From assembly GCF_014356525.2 (NCBI RefSeq), contig NC_052509.1, positions 29,128,890-29,192,889 of the forward strand: a stretch of 64,000 nt of DNA. The letters run 5' to 3'. This stretch comes from Nilaparvata lugens. Lineage: Eukaryota > Arthropoda > Insecta > Hemiptera > Delphacidae. The notes beneath the pieces were generated by a model. That model did not search any database, was not told the origin of the DNA, and saw nothing but the letters and a program-made list of their open reading frames with translations. A program made the position numbers and the translations under genes. Positions 21,473 through 33,019 of the stretch are shown here, one piece after another (position 1 is the first letter of the stretch; every line of letters starts with the position of its first letter).

Positions 21473-21807
21473 GCCTATTTCTTAGCTGTATACAAATCAA
21501 TTCTCTATATTAAACTATTATGAGTTTTTCATAGTGATTTAGTATGGAATTGATATTAATGTTTCAGTTTTGAAATGGGGAAACGTTTTTAGCTAACGCC
21601 TGTGCTTCGTACAGCACAAAGATGGGGGTATATGAAGTTGAAAGTTGATGCAACTTTTAAGTTTATATACCTACATCCTCCTGTCAGGTGGAAAGTGAAG
21701 CATATATAATAGTAGGTGAGTATAAGATTTGATTTAGTATAAGCTTGTTAGAGCTGCAGTTCAGTTGTAGATAAGTACTTCTTGTTTAATAGAACATAAC
21801 CTCAAAT

Positions 21808-22045
21808 ATGTCTCATTGTTTCAGTTATTCTAAATTCAGAAAGTTGTCCAGGTTATTAATGGGAATAACTTTTGATGAGTTTACAGAATTGGCTAATAGC
21901 ATTAGATTCTCACAATATTGTGTTGAGAATGATAGTAGAGTTAAGGATAATGATGATAAAGAATTGTCTTATGATGGTAAATGGTCAAATTAAAGTTCAA
22001 AGTATTCAATCTTATCTGAAGTGTATGAACTCTTAGATATTGGAT
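21808..22045 (+). pseudogene. Conserved terminal Polinton small gene (RLLMGI family), copy A, truncated
   Basis: ATG 21808 follows an ATTGTTTCAG-like context. The start MSHCFSYSKFRKLSRLLMGI matches copy C (MQCYGFPKFKKLTRLLMGI) and copy B. After TAA 21991 a short continuation with ILSEVYELLDI is readable before homology is lost at about 22045. A full copy would have about 105 residues. This is the right limit of recognisable Polinton A. Confidence 0.65.
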
Positions 22046-23945
22046 AGCCCAAATTACAAACGAGAGCAGAGGACTGTCGATATATTTAAAGAGCAAAATA
22101 TTGAATGATAATATGCTAGAATAAAGAGAGCAATAATTAATAGATTGAATGTAGTAAGTAATATTTTCAGCATTAAATTTATACCAGAAGTGATTTATTT
22201 GGTTACTCACCAGCAAGTAGTTTTCTTCAAATACTAAATACCAACTTACTCCAGGAATTGGAATTGGGTTTGTGGCAGGACAAGACGGAGTTGGGAAAAG
22301 GTGTTGGCTTCTCTTGTACATCTGCTACCCCTATCCGATGTATGTTAATTCTGGCATCAATTCAATTACTGATCAGTCCGAAAATTGCATGGAAGATAAC
22401 TTTACTATATTGACTATTACTTTACACTGCTGTACAATTCTAAGTCCGATCGCACTAGTTGAATATTTCAACATATATATTCACAAATAACAAGGAAAAA
22501 CTGTACTTTTCCCCAACTTGGGACAGTTAATATATCGATAATAATTTTAACACAACGACGAACGTGTAAAATTTAATTTCAACGGCAACAATTGAAAAAA
22601 CAGCCACGATCCTGTTTTTTCACTGTTCGACACGAGCTGGAGACTTCAAGTGATGCTTATGCGATAGAAATCTAAATACTAACTTATCTGCTAGGGCGCA
22701 GCAGCTGCCGGCCTTGCCACTCCAACTACCGCGAGACTTAAAACTTATTTAAAACTAGATTTAATCTAAATACGCTAAAGGGCGTCACCAGATATTTTAA
22801 TTGAGGAATGTGGACTTTTCCATCAAACTGATGAAAATGGGTGGAGATAAAAGGTTGATGACTTGACGTGGGTGGAAGTAACAGGTCAATGACCCCTGCT
22901 GGTCCCCCACCCCTTGTTGGTGGCGGGGGGGATTTGGCCTTGGCGCTGGTCCCCAAGTCCTGGGGACAAGGCCACGCCCATATGCTGCTCCTGCAACTAT
23001 TCACTACTCGCATGCAGCTTTACTGTGCTGAGGGGTTTGGAGGTTGGAATGGTTATGTTCCATGAGCGATATTGGGGGTTGGCAGTCCACTGACCAATCC
23101 ATTGTTCAGAATAACAATGAGGATAGGCAGATGCTATGAGTGGGAGGTCTTGGGTGTCATTCGTCATCAGGGACAGTGACAGAGGCAGCAGGCCACAAGC
23201 GTATGTGTTTTCGCAATACATTGATGATGATTGAATCAGTACCTATCACTATGGCCCGGTGCACACTTGCATCATCTCTAGTCGCAGTTTTACGACCAGA
23301 GCGACAACTAACTGGCGTTCTAAAAGTTGTTAGAAGTTTAAGGGTTCCAGACGGAGCAGTGCACATTACAGTGTCGCACGCCTGCTCAAGCTTTGCCAAC
23401 ATTCTGCTGACGCATGCCAGCTGCCACTTTCTTTAAGTCATGGCGGGCAAGCTGCATCTCACTCTCTACTTCAAAAACCTTCAATTCGTAAGAATAATGA
23501 TGGAGAAATTGTGTTTTCAGATTAGGATTCAGTGCCTCCAAATAAGTCAAATGGCCTCGTGGCTATCAAAAATTATCAAAATTGAAGAAGTTCTGGCTCT
23601 ATTGGATAATAAAGCATTCTATGTATACAGTTCTCAATATTCTTTTAATGTTTTTTCCAAGTTTCATTAAAAAAACTGTCCTATGCTTCGAAGCTAATCT
23701 AAATACAATAGGTAACATACTTTGTTATTGCATTGAGGTGAAAGTAATAGTCCAGCAATAATATTGTACTATTATTAAATTCTAAGAACTATTATTCAAT
23801 AATAATAGCAGAGGTCTGAGTAGTTTCCCATGATTTTTTATATTCTCATTGTTACTTGACTTCATTTATACTTCGTATTTCTGTTTCCTCCAATTATTAT
23901 TATGAAATATAGGAGCTTCGATCTAATTGGAACAATAGATCTTTT
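22046..23945. other. Non-coding region, no recognised feature
   Basis: Mixed sequence with a relatively GC-rich stretch at 22880-23440. Several open frames of 65-98 codons on both strands overlap each other there and look like by-products of base composition. A short CCCCAACTTGGG palindrome lies at 22512. I see no gene or recognisable element. Confidence 0.4.
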
Positions 23946-23947
23946 GA

Positions 23948-23950
<3 letters not shown>

Positions 23951-24015
<65 letters not shown>

Positions 24016-24035
24016 ATATATATATATATTATATG
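23951..24035. repeat. (AT)n microsatellite
   Basis: About 60 bp of pure TA repeats followed by a shorter second tract after a TTATAA break. Confidence 0.98.
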
Positions 24036-25109
24036 GTAAATATCAACCTACGAATATCGGCTAGTCGGCTAGATTGATGTTGAATTGAAATCCAAAAGTT
24101 CTTGGTAATGCATGCTTCATTCAAAAGGAGTTTATTTTCAGTCAGTTTGTCACAATTTAGACATAATTATTGTGCTTGTGCTCTAGCATGTGCTGAATTT
24201 GTGTCAGTACTGTTCAGGATTCTTGTACTACAAGAATATAATACTTTTTTTGTTGTTAAATCAATTTATTAGCAAAGTCCACTGCTCTATGATCTTTCAC
24301 TTGGATTTCTAAGTTTAGGAGGAAGAACTAAAGGAGGAAGGCTCTTCTCATCCAGATCATACTGTCACAAAGTGAATTTTTGTGACGGATGGAGAGCTGT
24401 CGTCCAGTGTAAAATTAGCGAAATTATTCTATTTTAGATTAGGAATAGGATCGACTGCCGGATATATTTTGTTAGATTTGTAGTTGTGTATATGCATCAT
24501 CACCATCGCCGTCGACCCCTATAAATCATCAGCAACAGATTCATCATAACCAGAAATTTCCAGATCTTGTTTGCCACTCTGAGCATTCTCGTATCTTGTA
24601 TTACATTAGCAGCACCCGTATCATCAAAACAATGAGCGGCTACCGAGTCGGGTCGGTATCATTCTTCATGAAATTTCTGGAATAGAAAGATTGTTTACCG
24701 GCCTAATTTAGTGTAGTAATTAGTATCATTGTCATCATTAGCTGCACCCTTAACATCAGGAATAGCTGAGTCAAACCCTGTCACATGACCAGTGGCGTGA
24801 TCGTCTTTTCAGACTCCCATTGGTCAGCAATCTCTTTTCCCCCGGCCTCCTAACTTTCAGCGACCCGGTGCTGCTTCAAGAAGACCTTTGAGAGAGGCAG
24901 TTGTTCAGTGGTTGAGCGTGAGATCGGGTCGCGAGTCTCCTCTCCTTACAACGTTCCCGATACTAACTATTTATAGGAGAATTATCCTATTTTGCATTAA
25001 CATAGAATATTGTAGGACAAGTTCAGGGCAACTCAGAGTTAGAATTCTCCTGTGGGTTTTTCTTTTTTGTCAGCAATTTTTCCTGGATTCGTATCACTGG
25101 AAGTGAAGT
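24036..25109. other. Non-coding region
   Basis: No supported gene. The block ACTAAAGGAGGAAG...TCCAGATC at 24327-24360 resembles 28303-28345 and may mark paired ends of an unrecognised element spanning about 24300-28400. The evidence is weak. Confidence 0.3.
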
Positions 25110-25735
25110 TTCTACAGAGAAATTGCAGGTGGCAGTCAACAGAATCAATGTTTGGACAAAACACTGGCTTATAAAATTGAATGAAGCAAAATCAGTTCAA
25201 GTCAACTTTACAAACAGAAGAGTTCAATATATCCCCCTTAACACTGAATGGGAATATTGTACCCTAATCCAACACTGCAAAGTATCTGGGCATTACGCTG
25301 GATGCCAAGCTTAGATGGAAGGAGCATGTGAAGGAGAAAAGAGAACAACTTGGCATAAAATTCAAGAAAATGTACTGGCTACTTGGGAGGACATCAAAGT
25401 TGTCAAATTATAACAAATTGCTTCTCTACAAGCAGATTCTCAAGCTGGAGTGGACCTATGGAATTCAACTCTGGGGCTGCACCCGACCATCCAATATTGA
25501 CATCATCCAGTGCTCCCAGAACAAAGTACTCAGAAGTTGTGTAGATGCTCCTTGGTACATCAGGAACTCTGATCTCCACCGCGACCTGGGAGTGGCGAGA
25601 GTCATCAGTGAAATCCAAAGATTTGCAGAAAATCATGAGAAAAGACTTGTGAACGTGGAAGCAATCCAGCTGCTCAACGTGCATGGAGTAAGAAGACTGC
25701 AACGCAGAAAGCCACACGAATTAGTTTTGTGCTAA
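25110..25735 (+). pseudogene. Jockey-type LINE, C-terminal reverse transcriptase fragment
   Basis: Frames at 25123-25314 and 25328-25735 together give the thumb/C-terminal region of a Jockey-clade RT: INVWTKHWLIKLNEAKSV, then YNKLLLYKQILK, WTYGIQLWGC, NKVLRSCVDAPWYIRNSDLHRDLGV and RRLQRRKPHELV. A frameshift lies near 25315. The catalytic palm is missing, so the copy is strongly 5' truncated. No clear 3' tail is visible. Confidence 0.85.
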
Positions 25736-26330
25736 AGTGTTCAATTGGAAGTGCAAAGGCAGAATACTGTATCCTTTCATGCTAAAAATAATCTTTATTT
25801 AATCCTTAACCAATATAGAAGGCTTAACCAATGGGTTTTACCTTCACAAACAATATTCTTATCAATTTATGTCAAAATAGAATAGCTTATTAGTCTTTAA
25901 CTAGGTGCTATAAAAGTCAAGGAAAAAAAAAACTGGGAGTGAACGTGTTATCCTTGGTTTGAAACCTGTAAGGGATCTCAAGTTTGTGCTACAAATGGTT
26001 GAGTGGCAAATTTAGCTAGGCTTTTATAGCAGATTATTTTTGAGGGCTTAATTCTTAAGTCTCGACTCTGTCACTTCATGACGTTTAATTTTAGTGCGGG
26101 AATTTGTTCTCTATTCTCCGTATTTGGTTCTGCAGTGATTAAGGTAACTGTATATTAGGACTGGTCACTTGTAGGCATTTCCTCTTCTGTGATAAGGTAA
26201 TCTCAGTTTAAAGGGTGTATTTTCCTTATTTAATTTTCATATCATAAGTGGCCCTGTATTTTAACTTATTTAGCAAATTCAGACTTGCTGTAATTCCAAG
26301 TAGGAAAAGCCCAATCCTTTTCTAGAGAAC
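25736..26330. other. Non-coding region
   Basis: AT-rich, no gene or repeat recognised. Confidence 0.4.
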
Positions 26331-26880
26331 TCAGGTGCAGCTTGAGCTCGTCCTTGTCTAAGTTTCTAGACTGCGACGTCCTTTCTCTTTCTCTCTCTTA
26401 ACTTTCCCTATTATATAATCCTTCTAGCTCCCAGGTACAGCTTGAGGACTTCCTCGCCGAAGTTTCTAGACTGCAGCATCCTTTCTCTTTCTCTCCCTCA
26501 ACTTCCCCTATTCTCAAATCCTTCTTTCTCTCAGGTACAGCTTGAGAACGTCCTTGTTGAAGTCACAGACTGCAACGCTTCCCGCTCTCAGGTACAACTA
26601 GAGAACGTCCTTGTTGAAGTCACAGACTGCAACGCTTCTTGCTCTCAGGTACAGCTTGAGAACGTCATTGTTGAAGTCACAGACTGCAACGCTTCCTGCT
26701 CTCAGGTAGTCTACAGCTTGAGAACGTCCTTGTCAAAATCCCCAGACTGCGACGTCCTTTCTCTCTCTCTATCAACTTTCCCCTATCCTAAAATCCTTCT
26801 AGCTCTCAGGTACAGCTTGAGGACTCCCTTGCCGAAGTTCCTAGACTGCGGCATTCTCTCTCTCTCTTCCTCTTAATTTT
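26331..26880. repeat. Minisatellite with nested units (about 58 bp and about 120 bp)
   Basis: The core CTCAGGTACAGCTTGAGAAC followed by TCCTTGTTGAAGTC and AGACTGCAACGCTTCC repeats at about 26534, 26586 and 26644. Longer versions with a CT-rich insert lie at 26332, 26430, 26700 and 26808. The plus strand is open across most units (QVQLENVLVEVTDCNAS repeats, 26442-26876), but no protein family is recognised and the repeat probably keeps the frame open by chance. Confidence 0.85.
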
Positions 26881-27720
26881 TTTTAACCTGTTTAGCGCGA
26901 GATCCCAGTTCCAGACTGGTGATCGTTCTCGTCGCGGTCCTCAGACCAGCGAGAGGTGTTGGAAACCTTGTGTAGAGCAGGATCTCAGTCATCGATTAGA
27001 GATCGACCCAGTCGCGGTCCTCAGACCAGCGAGAAGCTTAGGAGAATCCTTGTAAACCTTTCCCCATCCTCTCACAATAGTTGACATACTGACTACTAAT
27101 TTAAAAGCGTTTCGGACGATTGAGAGTGATTCCCATACCCTTAAGGGCAGTCACAGATTGGCCCTTAATAACCGGCGCGCAGTCATCAGATTAGCGCGGA
27201 AATCCTGTTTAGCAGTTTCAGAATTGCTGAAAATCCTTTCGCAGCTGCAGGCTCGCGATTCAAAAATCTGACACCCAAAACCTCATCCTCTGAGCTTTAA
27301 TTATCATGAAGTTGAAATAGATATACTATCTTTAGCTAGCAGGTTCAGCTTGCTGAGAACTATATCGTGATTCACAGATCGTGATTTATTGAACAAAACC
27401 CCATTAGTTACAGGAAGGAGCAATCTATTAACGAATCTCCATTCCCCAGGCCCGATAAAATATTCCCTATACCTCAAACTCGGTATACCATATCCTGTAC
27501 CTTATACCACTTACGCCTCTCCAATCATATTAATCTAATACCGGGTGCGCAGGTTCAGTCTGCACACCGACAGCCCGCAGTCACAAATTGCGAAAACCGT
27601 AACAAAATTCTATATCATTCCTTGTTCGACACCATCCCGAATTCCTCCACCTACAACCTTTATTCCGGGCTTGCAGGTACAGCTTTGCTCGCCGTCAACT
27701 CGCAGTTGGTTCAGATTGCA
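26881..27720. repeat. Cluster of short related imperfect palindromes
   Basis: Successive diverged motifs of the type N-CAG-(T/G)-n-CAG-n-N', where the outer bases are complementary. Examples are CGCGCAGTCATCAGATTAGCGCG (27176), AGCAGGTTCAGCTTGCT (27340), GTGCGCAGGTTCAGTCTGCAC (27545) and GCAGGTACAGCTTTGC (27672). The central CAGGTNCAG matches the minisatellite core just upstream. Two long repeats with GGTCCTCAGACCAGCGAGA occur at 26936 and 27018. Confidence 0.6.
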
Positions 27721-28784
27721 TACTACCTTTACAAATATAATTATTTGTGGCGATCTGATATCAGGATCCGTATCCTTGGTTAAAGTTACCTCAATTTTCC
27801 CCAACACCCAACCTGAATTCCAAGAGCTGAGGGCCGAATTGACCAACAATGGCACGGGCACACACTCTTCCCTTCAAATTGAATACCTCTCGCCGAAGAC
27901 AGAGGGTGAAGAATCAGGATAGGGGGAGAAGTGTAGATCTGGTATCCCCACCAGTCAGTACGGTCACCAACCCCGACCCATACCCAGCTGTAGCTAGTCC
28001 GCGTCGTAGCAATACTTTGCAATTATTAGGAAACCTAGAGGGTGGAATAGGACATTCTAATAATACATAACCTTTGGGCAACATAAAAATTTTTTCAAGA
28101 TTTTTGAAGAGAAATAGAACAGGATCAGCCTAGGTTTTCCTCCAATGTCATAACTATTATTTATGATTAGGTGAACTTTCTACCTAGAATACTAAAGTAC
28201 TATTGTTTCTCCTTCCTAAGTATTCTTCTTTCTCTTTCTCTAGTATTCTTCTTTTTCTTTCTCTATTCTTTCTCTCTCTCTAGAATTAGTAGTGTAGTAT
28301 AAAAATACTAAAGGAGGAAGAACCCCTATCCTGATCGATCCAAGAAAGAGGACTTGGCTCTCAAAACCGGACTCACCTATGTTCAGGTAATATTGTAGTG
28401 ATAATTAAATATTTGAGATTCACTACTTCAAATTCAAGTGGAATACAATTGGACATAGTTTTTAAATATTGTAAGGAATTAGGAATAGGCCTATTTGTAA
28501 AATTCTGATTGAATAATATTAGTAAAAACTGGTTAGAATATCAATACTGGTTAGAGGGATAATGTTTAGAAATTTACAAAATTCCCAAGTTAGCTACCTA
28601 TTTAATAACTATTCTCTTATTTAACACAAAGCATGTACAGTACAATTTCTCACCCACAAACATGGTGCCTCAGTCTGTGCTTGGCAATTAAAGATGACAG
28701 AGCTCTTGGAATTGTATCTGGAATTTCTAAAATATTGTAAGATTTACAATATATTGTAAGTATATTGTAAAATATTGTAAGCAA
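27721..28784. other. Non-coding region with CT-rich stretch
   Basis: No supported gene. A TTTCTCT-rich stretch lies at 28215-28285. Polinton copy B homology begins at about 28785. Confidence 0.4.
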
Positions 28785-29370
28785 CAAATGTTAATATAAA
28801 AATAACGAAGCTTCAATGGAGAATTCCCTATATTACTTTAGAAGATCATGTGAGGTTGAAATTTTCGAGATTGCTCGATGCTGATACACCGCTGAAGCTG
28901 AGCTTTTGTCATTAGGAGATTTCAGAATTACCAAATTTACAAAATAGCACTGTTCATTCTTGGGCAGTAAAAACTGCATCCCATCTTGACACACCAATTA
29001 TGTTGTTTTAGCATTTCAAACAGATCGTAAGAATAAAATTAATAAATCAATCTCGGAATTTGATAGTTGTAATATTCAGAATGCAAAGGTCTACTTGAAC
29101 TCTGACTATTTTCCTTATGAAAACCTCCTTGGTAAACAAGAATTGATGTACCGTATGTTTTTGGATTTTTCGTCGGCATACTATAACCATAGTATCAATA
29201 CTGAGCTTGGAACAGAGATTGATCCACACAGAAAATCCTCCACAGATATTAGAATAGATATGGAATTCAAGGAAGCTGTACCTCCAAATACCTCCGCTTA
29301 TTGCATTTTAATCAGTGAACGTATCATGGAGTACACTCCTCTTACTTCCATGGTGAAGGAATTTCAGTAA
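28785..29370 (+). pseudogene. Polinton MCP copy B, C-terminal half
   Basis: Starts inside the conserved block (ITKLQWRIPYITLEDHVRL-like) and runs with stops and shifts to about 29090. It is then open to TAA at 29368 (YFPYENLLGKQELMYRMFLDF, EYTPLTSMVKEFQ). A segment between the YYNHSI block and the TDVRI-like block present in copy C is shortened near 29225. It is a non-functional remnant of the double-jelly-roll MCP. Confidence 0.85.
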
Positions 29371-29420
29371 TTTCTTGTATTGCATTTTTCAAATTTTACT
29401 CATTTGAGGTTTTAGCTTTT

Positions 29421-30470
29421 AATTCTGAGAAGAAAACATGCTCTATCGGGATACAGTGTGATCTTGATGAGGAGGAGGAAGACAGCATCTACTATGACTC
29501 AAGATGTAGTACACCTATAATGTCTTCCAATACTGAGAAGAAAACACAATCTATTGGCACACAGTGTGATCTTAACGCCGAACAAGACTTCTTCTGCTAT
29601 CACTCAAGATGTAGTACACCTAAACCACAGGAGGAGGAGAACAGAGGACAAAGGAGGACAAAGGAGGAGGAGGAGAATGGAGGACAAAGGAGGACAATGG
29701 AGGAGGAGAAAACAGAGCACATCATCGAACAGAAGGAAGAAACTCTCTCCTGTAAAAAATTCGCAACAGTCGACATTCATTGGTTCAAGGGAAATTCTAA
29801 TCAAATTATCGTGAAAGAAATCGGAATCATAGATCAGGTAAATAGCTCTGTTGTGTTGCATTTCAAGTCGCCATTTGCAAAGTCAGAATTGAATGCTAAA
29901 TTGCATAAGCAAACAGCATGGGCAGAGAACAAATATCACAAAATACGCTGGGAAGATGGTCATTTTATTTATACAGACGAATTATTGATATCTTATCTTG
30001 AAGGATATGATAAAATCTACACAAAAGGTACAGAGAAAGCTAAGTTTCTTAGAAGGTTACACAAAAACGTATGTTGTTTACCAGATGAAATTGAGAAACC
30101 AAATTTCAACTACTTTACAAGTTCTTGGTGTTATAATGCCTGTGAAATTCATCATCACAATCCGGGCGGCCGATGTGCGCTCTTCGAGGTTGTTCATTAT
30201 AATACATCGATAATGAAAAATATGGACTCATCTCCAAATTTCATGTGCGAAAACAATAGAATGCTTAGCATGAAACATGTCAATTCTATTCAAAAACAGA
30301 AAAGAAAAACTTTGCAAGATATGGCTTTTTCTATAACGGACAAGAAATTCAATGTGTTTATTGTATGCAAGCATTGAAATATCATACTGCTTGTGTATGT
30401 TGCATTGGAGGGAAGGGGCAGGAACCATTTAATTTCTCTATACTAGTACCGACATATTGTATAGTTTCTT
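29421..30470 (+). pseudogene. Conserved Polinton late gene (KG/CxxH with BIR-like tail), copy B
   Basis: Open from 29403 to TGA 30375. The first ATG of the frame is 29520. The N-terminus has two tandem copies of a block ending SIGxQCDL...SRCSTP (29430-29515 and 29540-29620), followed by an acidic EEE/RRT low-complexity insert. The core then runs NQIIVKEIGIID, IYTKGTEKAKFLRRL, CEIHHHNPGGRCALF and CENNRMLSMK. A frameshift near 30305 moves the GFFYNGQEIQCVYC block into another frame, open to about 30470. Length and order match copy C. Confidence 0.7.
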
Positions 30471-30482
30471 TATTCACTCATC

Positions 30483-30758
30483 ATGGACCCGTGCAAGTGG
30501 ATGCAAGCTGATAGTGAATTGGAAATGAGGTTAGAACAGTGTATTGATTGGTATGATGCCTGTGAAATTGCAATTAAACATTCAACTCATGAAAATCATC
30601 ATTTGGTGGAACAACTAAAAGACATTTTCTTAATCACAGTGAATTTGAACGATATGAATGATTATCTATGCTATTACAGACCTCATAAACTGTCTGTTGG
30701 TAGACTGATAAAAATTGAAGAGGAAGTGATGAACAATTGTAGTGAATTGTGTAAATAA
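30483..30758 (+). CDS. Conserved 91-aa Polinton protein, copy B (intact)
   Basis: ATG 30483 to TAA. It starts MDPCKWMQADSELEMRLEQC, followed by EQLKDIFLITVNLNDMNDYLCYYRPHKLS and RLIKIEEEV. This is the only fully open copy of the family in the window. A (homologous, one stop) and C (shifted) confirm that it is a gene. Helical and acidic, no recognised domain. The stop codon region TAAATAAA can serve as a polyadenylation signal. The last 95 bp belong to the duplicated block. Confidence 0.75.
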   Translation: MDPCKWMQADSELEMRLEQCIDWYDACEIAIKHSTHENHHLVEQLKDIFLITVNLNDMNDYLCYYRPHKLSVGRLIKIEEEVMNNCSELCK

Positions 30759-30973
30759 ATTTCTAGTGTATACTCGATTGTTTCCATTTCCCATTGTACC
30801 TGCAATGTCTAGGTTCAATTGTTCAGTAACACTTTGTTAGTTGAGCTGTAAAGATCTCACATGTGTTGAAGCTCAATTCTATTTATAGAAGTGTGTAGTA
30901 TAGTGTGCAGATACAAGTTCATTCAAATAGTTTCTTATCACGTTTTACCTGTACATACACTCAACTGAGAAAT

Positions 30974-31294
30974 ATGGTTGATTGATATAGTTTTTCAAAG
31001 TTCAAGAAACTATCTTGTCTCTTGATGTCAATTTCATCCAATGAATTTGATCTAATTGCAAAGAATATTAAATTTTCAACAGGTGATGAGGTGAGTGATC
31101 TTGCATTAACAAAAACAGAAAATCTCCACTTTCCAATTTTATCTGAAATTTTTGAATTACTCGATATACTAGAAACTGGACATTTGCATTATGGTTGTTC
31201 AAATAATGATGGATCATTAGCTATTGTTAATAATTCTAATGATCTCTGGAAATGCTTATATGACATTGCCAATAAAAAATGTGAAAGATCATAG
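30974..31294 (+). pseudogene. Conserved terminal Polinton small gene (RLLMGI family), copy B
   Basis: ATG 30974 is followed after three codons by TGA (30983). The frame then stays open through YSFSKFKKLSCLLM, EFDLIAKNIKFSTG, LTKTENLHFPILSEIFELLDI and NSNDLWKCLYDIANKKC to TAG. Apart from the early stop (also present in the 44876 duplicate) it is complete, at about 105 codons. Acidic and helical, function unknown. Confidence 0.65.
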
Positions 31295-32783
31295 ATCACT
31301 CTCTAGAGAGTTTAAAGATACATGTCTACTAATGTGTGTGTGTGTATTTGGATATACAAGTTCATTCTATGCATTAGCTATGATTGAGGAAACATTAAAA
31401 ATATAATGTTCGTTGTGTGTACAACCCACAATTCTGTATGTGCTTCACATCATTGTCAAGTACATGTTTCAGTTAAATCTGAGAGTAAGATATTCATTTC
31501 ACTTAAATCTGGCAGAAGTTTGTTTCACTTGAATCTGTCAGTAGATTGCCTCTCTCTCTCACACATATCTCTCTCTCTGCTTCATCATCAAATAGAGTTT
31601 GACTAAATGTAATTGAGCATGACTGAATGTAATTAGGCATGACTATATTAACTGGAGCATGACTAGAGAGAGAGAGAGAGAGAGTATCATCGTTATCATC
31701 TTCTTCTCCACCATCTTCTTCTCCTTCTTCTTCCACCTCTCCTTCTTCTTCCACCTCTCCTTCTTCTTCCACCTCTCCTTCTTCTAGAGAGAGAGAGAGA
31801 GCTTCTTCTCCTTCTAAGGGGCGGCGGAGGGGGCAGGAGTGGTGCAGGGGTGGTGGGGGGTACATGGGATGAGTGTGTGAGGAGGGGGAGGGGGGGGGAA
31901 AGTTGTAAAAAAGCTTCCCAGTACATACAAACTCATACTACTTATAATATATCTATATATACAAATTTACAATTCCAACAAGTGATATCAATCATCTGCA
32001 TTTCTTCAAGTGAATGAGTAACACTACTGCAAAAAATGAATATAAGGTATAAAGTATCTGACATATATCAAGAAGATTTAAGATCAACTTCACATCTAAA
32101 GCAATCTACATTCACAAGCAATCACGAATATTTTAATTTTATGTCAATCTACAATCATCACTAAATAACTGGAATTTAGTTATTCAGTCATTTTTAGGAA
32201 ATGGAATGGCTTTTTCAAAAATTCATACCCTAAAGCTGTGCAAAGATTGAAATTAAACTTTCTACTGGTGATATTTTACAAAGCTTTTCGATTTGAATAT
32301 TTTCAAGTTGAGCATTTTTTGTAAAATGAATAACTTTCTCAGAAATCTATATTTTCAGAAACTTTCTGTTTCACTCGAGACTCGATTAACAATACCATGA
32401 AGTACCGGGGTGGCTTTGAAAAGCGGGGTGAGTTTGAACACAAGATCAGACCTTTCGTTTTCGTTCGATATCAGATAAACTGTTCAACATATAGAGTCGA
32501 TCTTGGTTTTATAAAATCGATTTTTTCCCATAGAATCGATTTTCACAATAGTTATATCATTTAGGTCGACTATTCCACTGCCTTCACGATTTCAAGCTTT
32601 CAAATAGTAGGTCCTTTTTCGAGTTGCCTTGAAACTTTTATATACAGACAATATTTCAAGAGAAGCTATGAACATTGATCTAATGTATTTGAATAACGCT
32701 TATTTTCATCTTTCAGAATATGTGAATAAAAATGTTTTGAGAAATTTATTTTTCACGCAATGAACGTTTTCTCCAAGGTCTGT
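31295..32783. other. Non-coding downstream flank of Polinton B
   Basis: Holds three degenerate about 31-bp repeats (TTAAATCTG...TTTCAC, 31465-31545), the GA/TTC tract and AT-rich sequence. The block 32230-32450 (CTGGTGATATTTTACAAAG; GGGGTGAGTTTGAACAC) is related, inverted, to sequence at 47930-48420. Confidence 0.5.
31663..31860. repeat. GA / TTC-rich low-complexity tract
   Basis: (GA)n followed by repeated TTCTTCTTCCACCTCTCC units (18 bp) and a second (GA)n, then a GGGG-rich stretch to about 31895. Opposite-strand frames encode only EEE/RRR and are not genes. Confidence 0.95.
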
Positions 32784-33019
32784 CATTTGTGGGGTGGGAT
32801 TGAACAGCAACCAGCTGTTGCCTTTTGTTGTGTTCAACCCAGTTGCACAAAAGCCAGTTGATTTTTAGCAGTGATCAACGAGAATAAACCAGAGGAGGCT
32901 TTCTTGATAATACAGCTTTTCTGATTGATTCTCGTGGAATTAATCATGATTAAAATTCAACCGGCTGTTGTGCAAACTGCACTTTGTGTAAAAGGGACAG
33001 ACCTATTTTTACTTTCCTT

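Larger units (their letters stand above)
4535..22045 (+). mobile_element. Polinton/Maverick element, copy A (degenerate, with nested insertions)
   Basis: Collinear genes on the plus strand: family-B polymerase (4559-5959), integrase-chromodomain (6140-7080), small genes, packaging ATPase (8486-9271), PLA2-type protein, adenain-like protease, minor and major capsid proteins and the conserved late small genes. This set is diagnostic of Polintons, which are virus-like DNA transposons related to adintoviruses. Neither terminal inverted repeat is found. The left end is lost at LINE 2, and the last gene is cut at 22045. Nested insertions are a piggyBac-type element at 12600-15377 and repeats between 17739 and about 21780. 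Many genes carry one or two stops or shifts, so this is an old copy. Confidence 0.9.
28785..31294 (+). mobile_element. Polinton copy B, 3' gene module only
   Basis: The plus-strand order MCP (C-terminal half), KG/CxxH-BIR-like gene, 91-aa gene and terminal small gene is the same as in copies A and C. Everything upstream of the MCP middle is missing. Its last part is included in the 2.1-kb duplication that recurs at 44566-46689. Sequence is much closer to copy C than to A or D. Confidence 0.85.
30664..32783 (+). repeat. Segmental duplication, copy 1 (2.1 kb)
   Basis: Matches 44566-46689 in the same orientation with only scattered single-base differences and a few small indels in GA/TTC tracts. 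It includes the end of the 91-aa gene, the terminal small gene of Polinton B and about 1.5 kb of downstream non-coding sequence. Identity ends exactly at the heptamer GGTCTGT (32777-32783). Confidence 0.97.

Noticed and set aside
22738..23402. Overlapping 65-98-codon frames on both strands in a GC-richer block
   Set aside because: No domain and frames mutually overlapping; composition explains the openness.
24893..24940. tRNA-like stretch (CAGTGGTTGAGCGTGA...GGGTCGCGAGTCTCC), possible tRNA or SINE head
   Set aside because: A- and B-box-like sequences are only a few bases apart and no acceptor or anticodon stem can be folded by eye. At most a degraded SINE.
24300..28345. Possible LTR pair (AAGGAGGAAG blocks at 24327 and 28303)
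   Set aside because: Similarity is limited to about 25 bases and no gag/pol sequence lies between; kept only as a note.
31503..31926. Acidic EEGEVEEE and RRRGGRR frames on the minus strand
   Set aside because: Produced by TTC/CCACCTCTCC repeats. The duplicate at 45602-45832 has a different unit number and breaks the frame.
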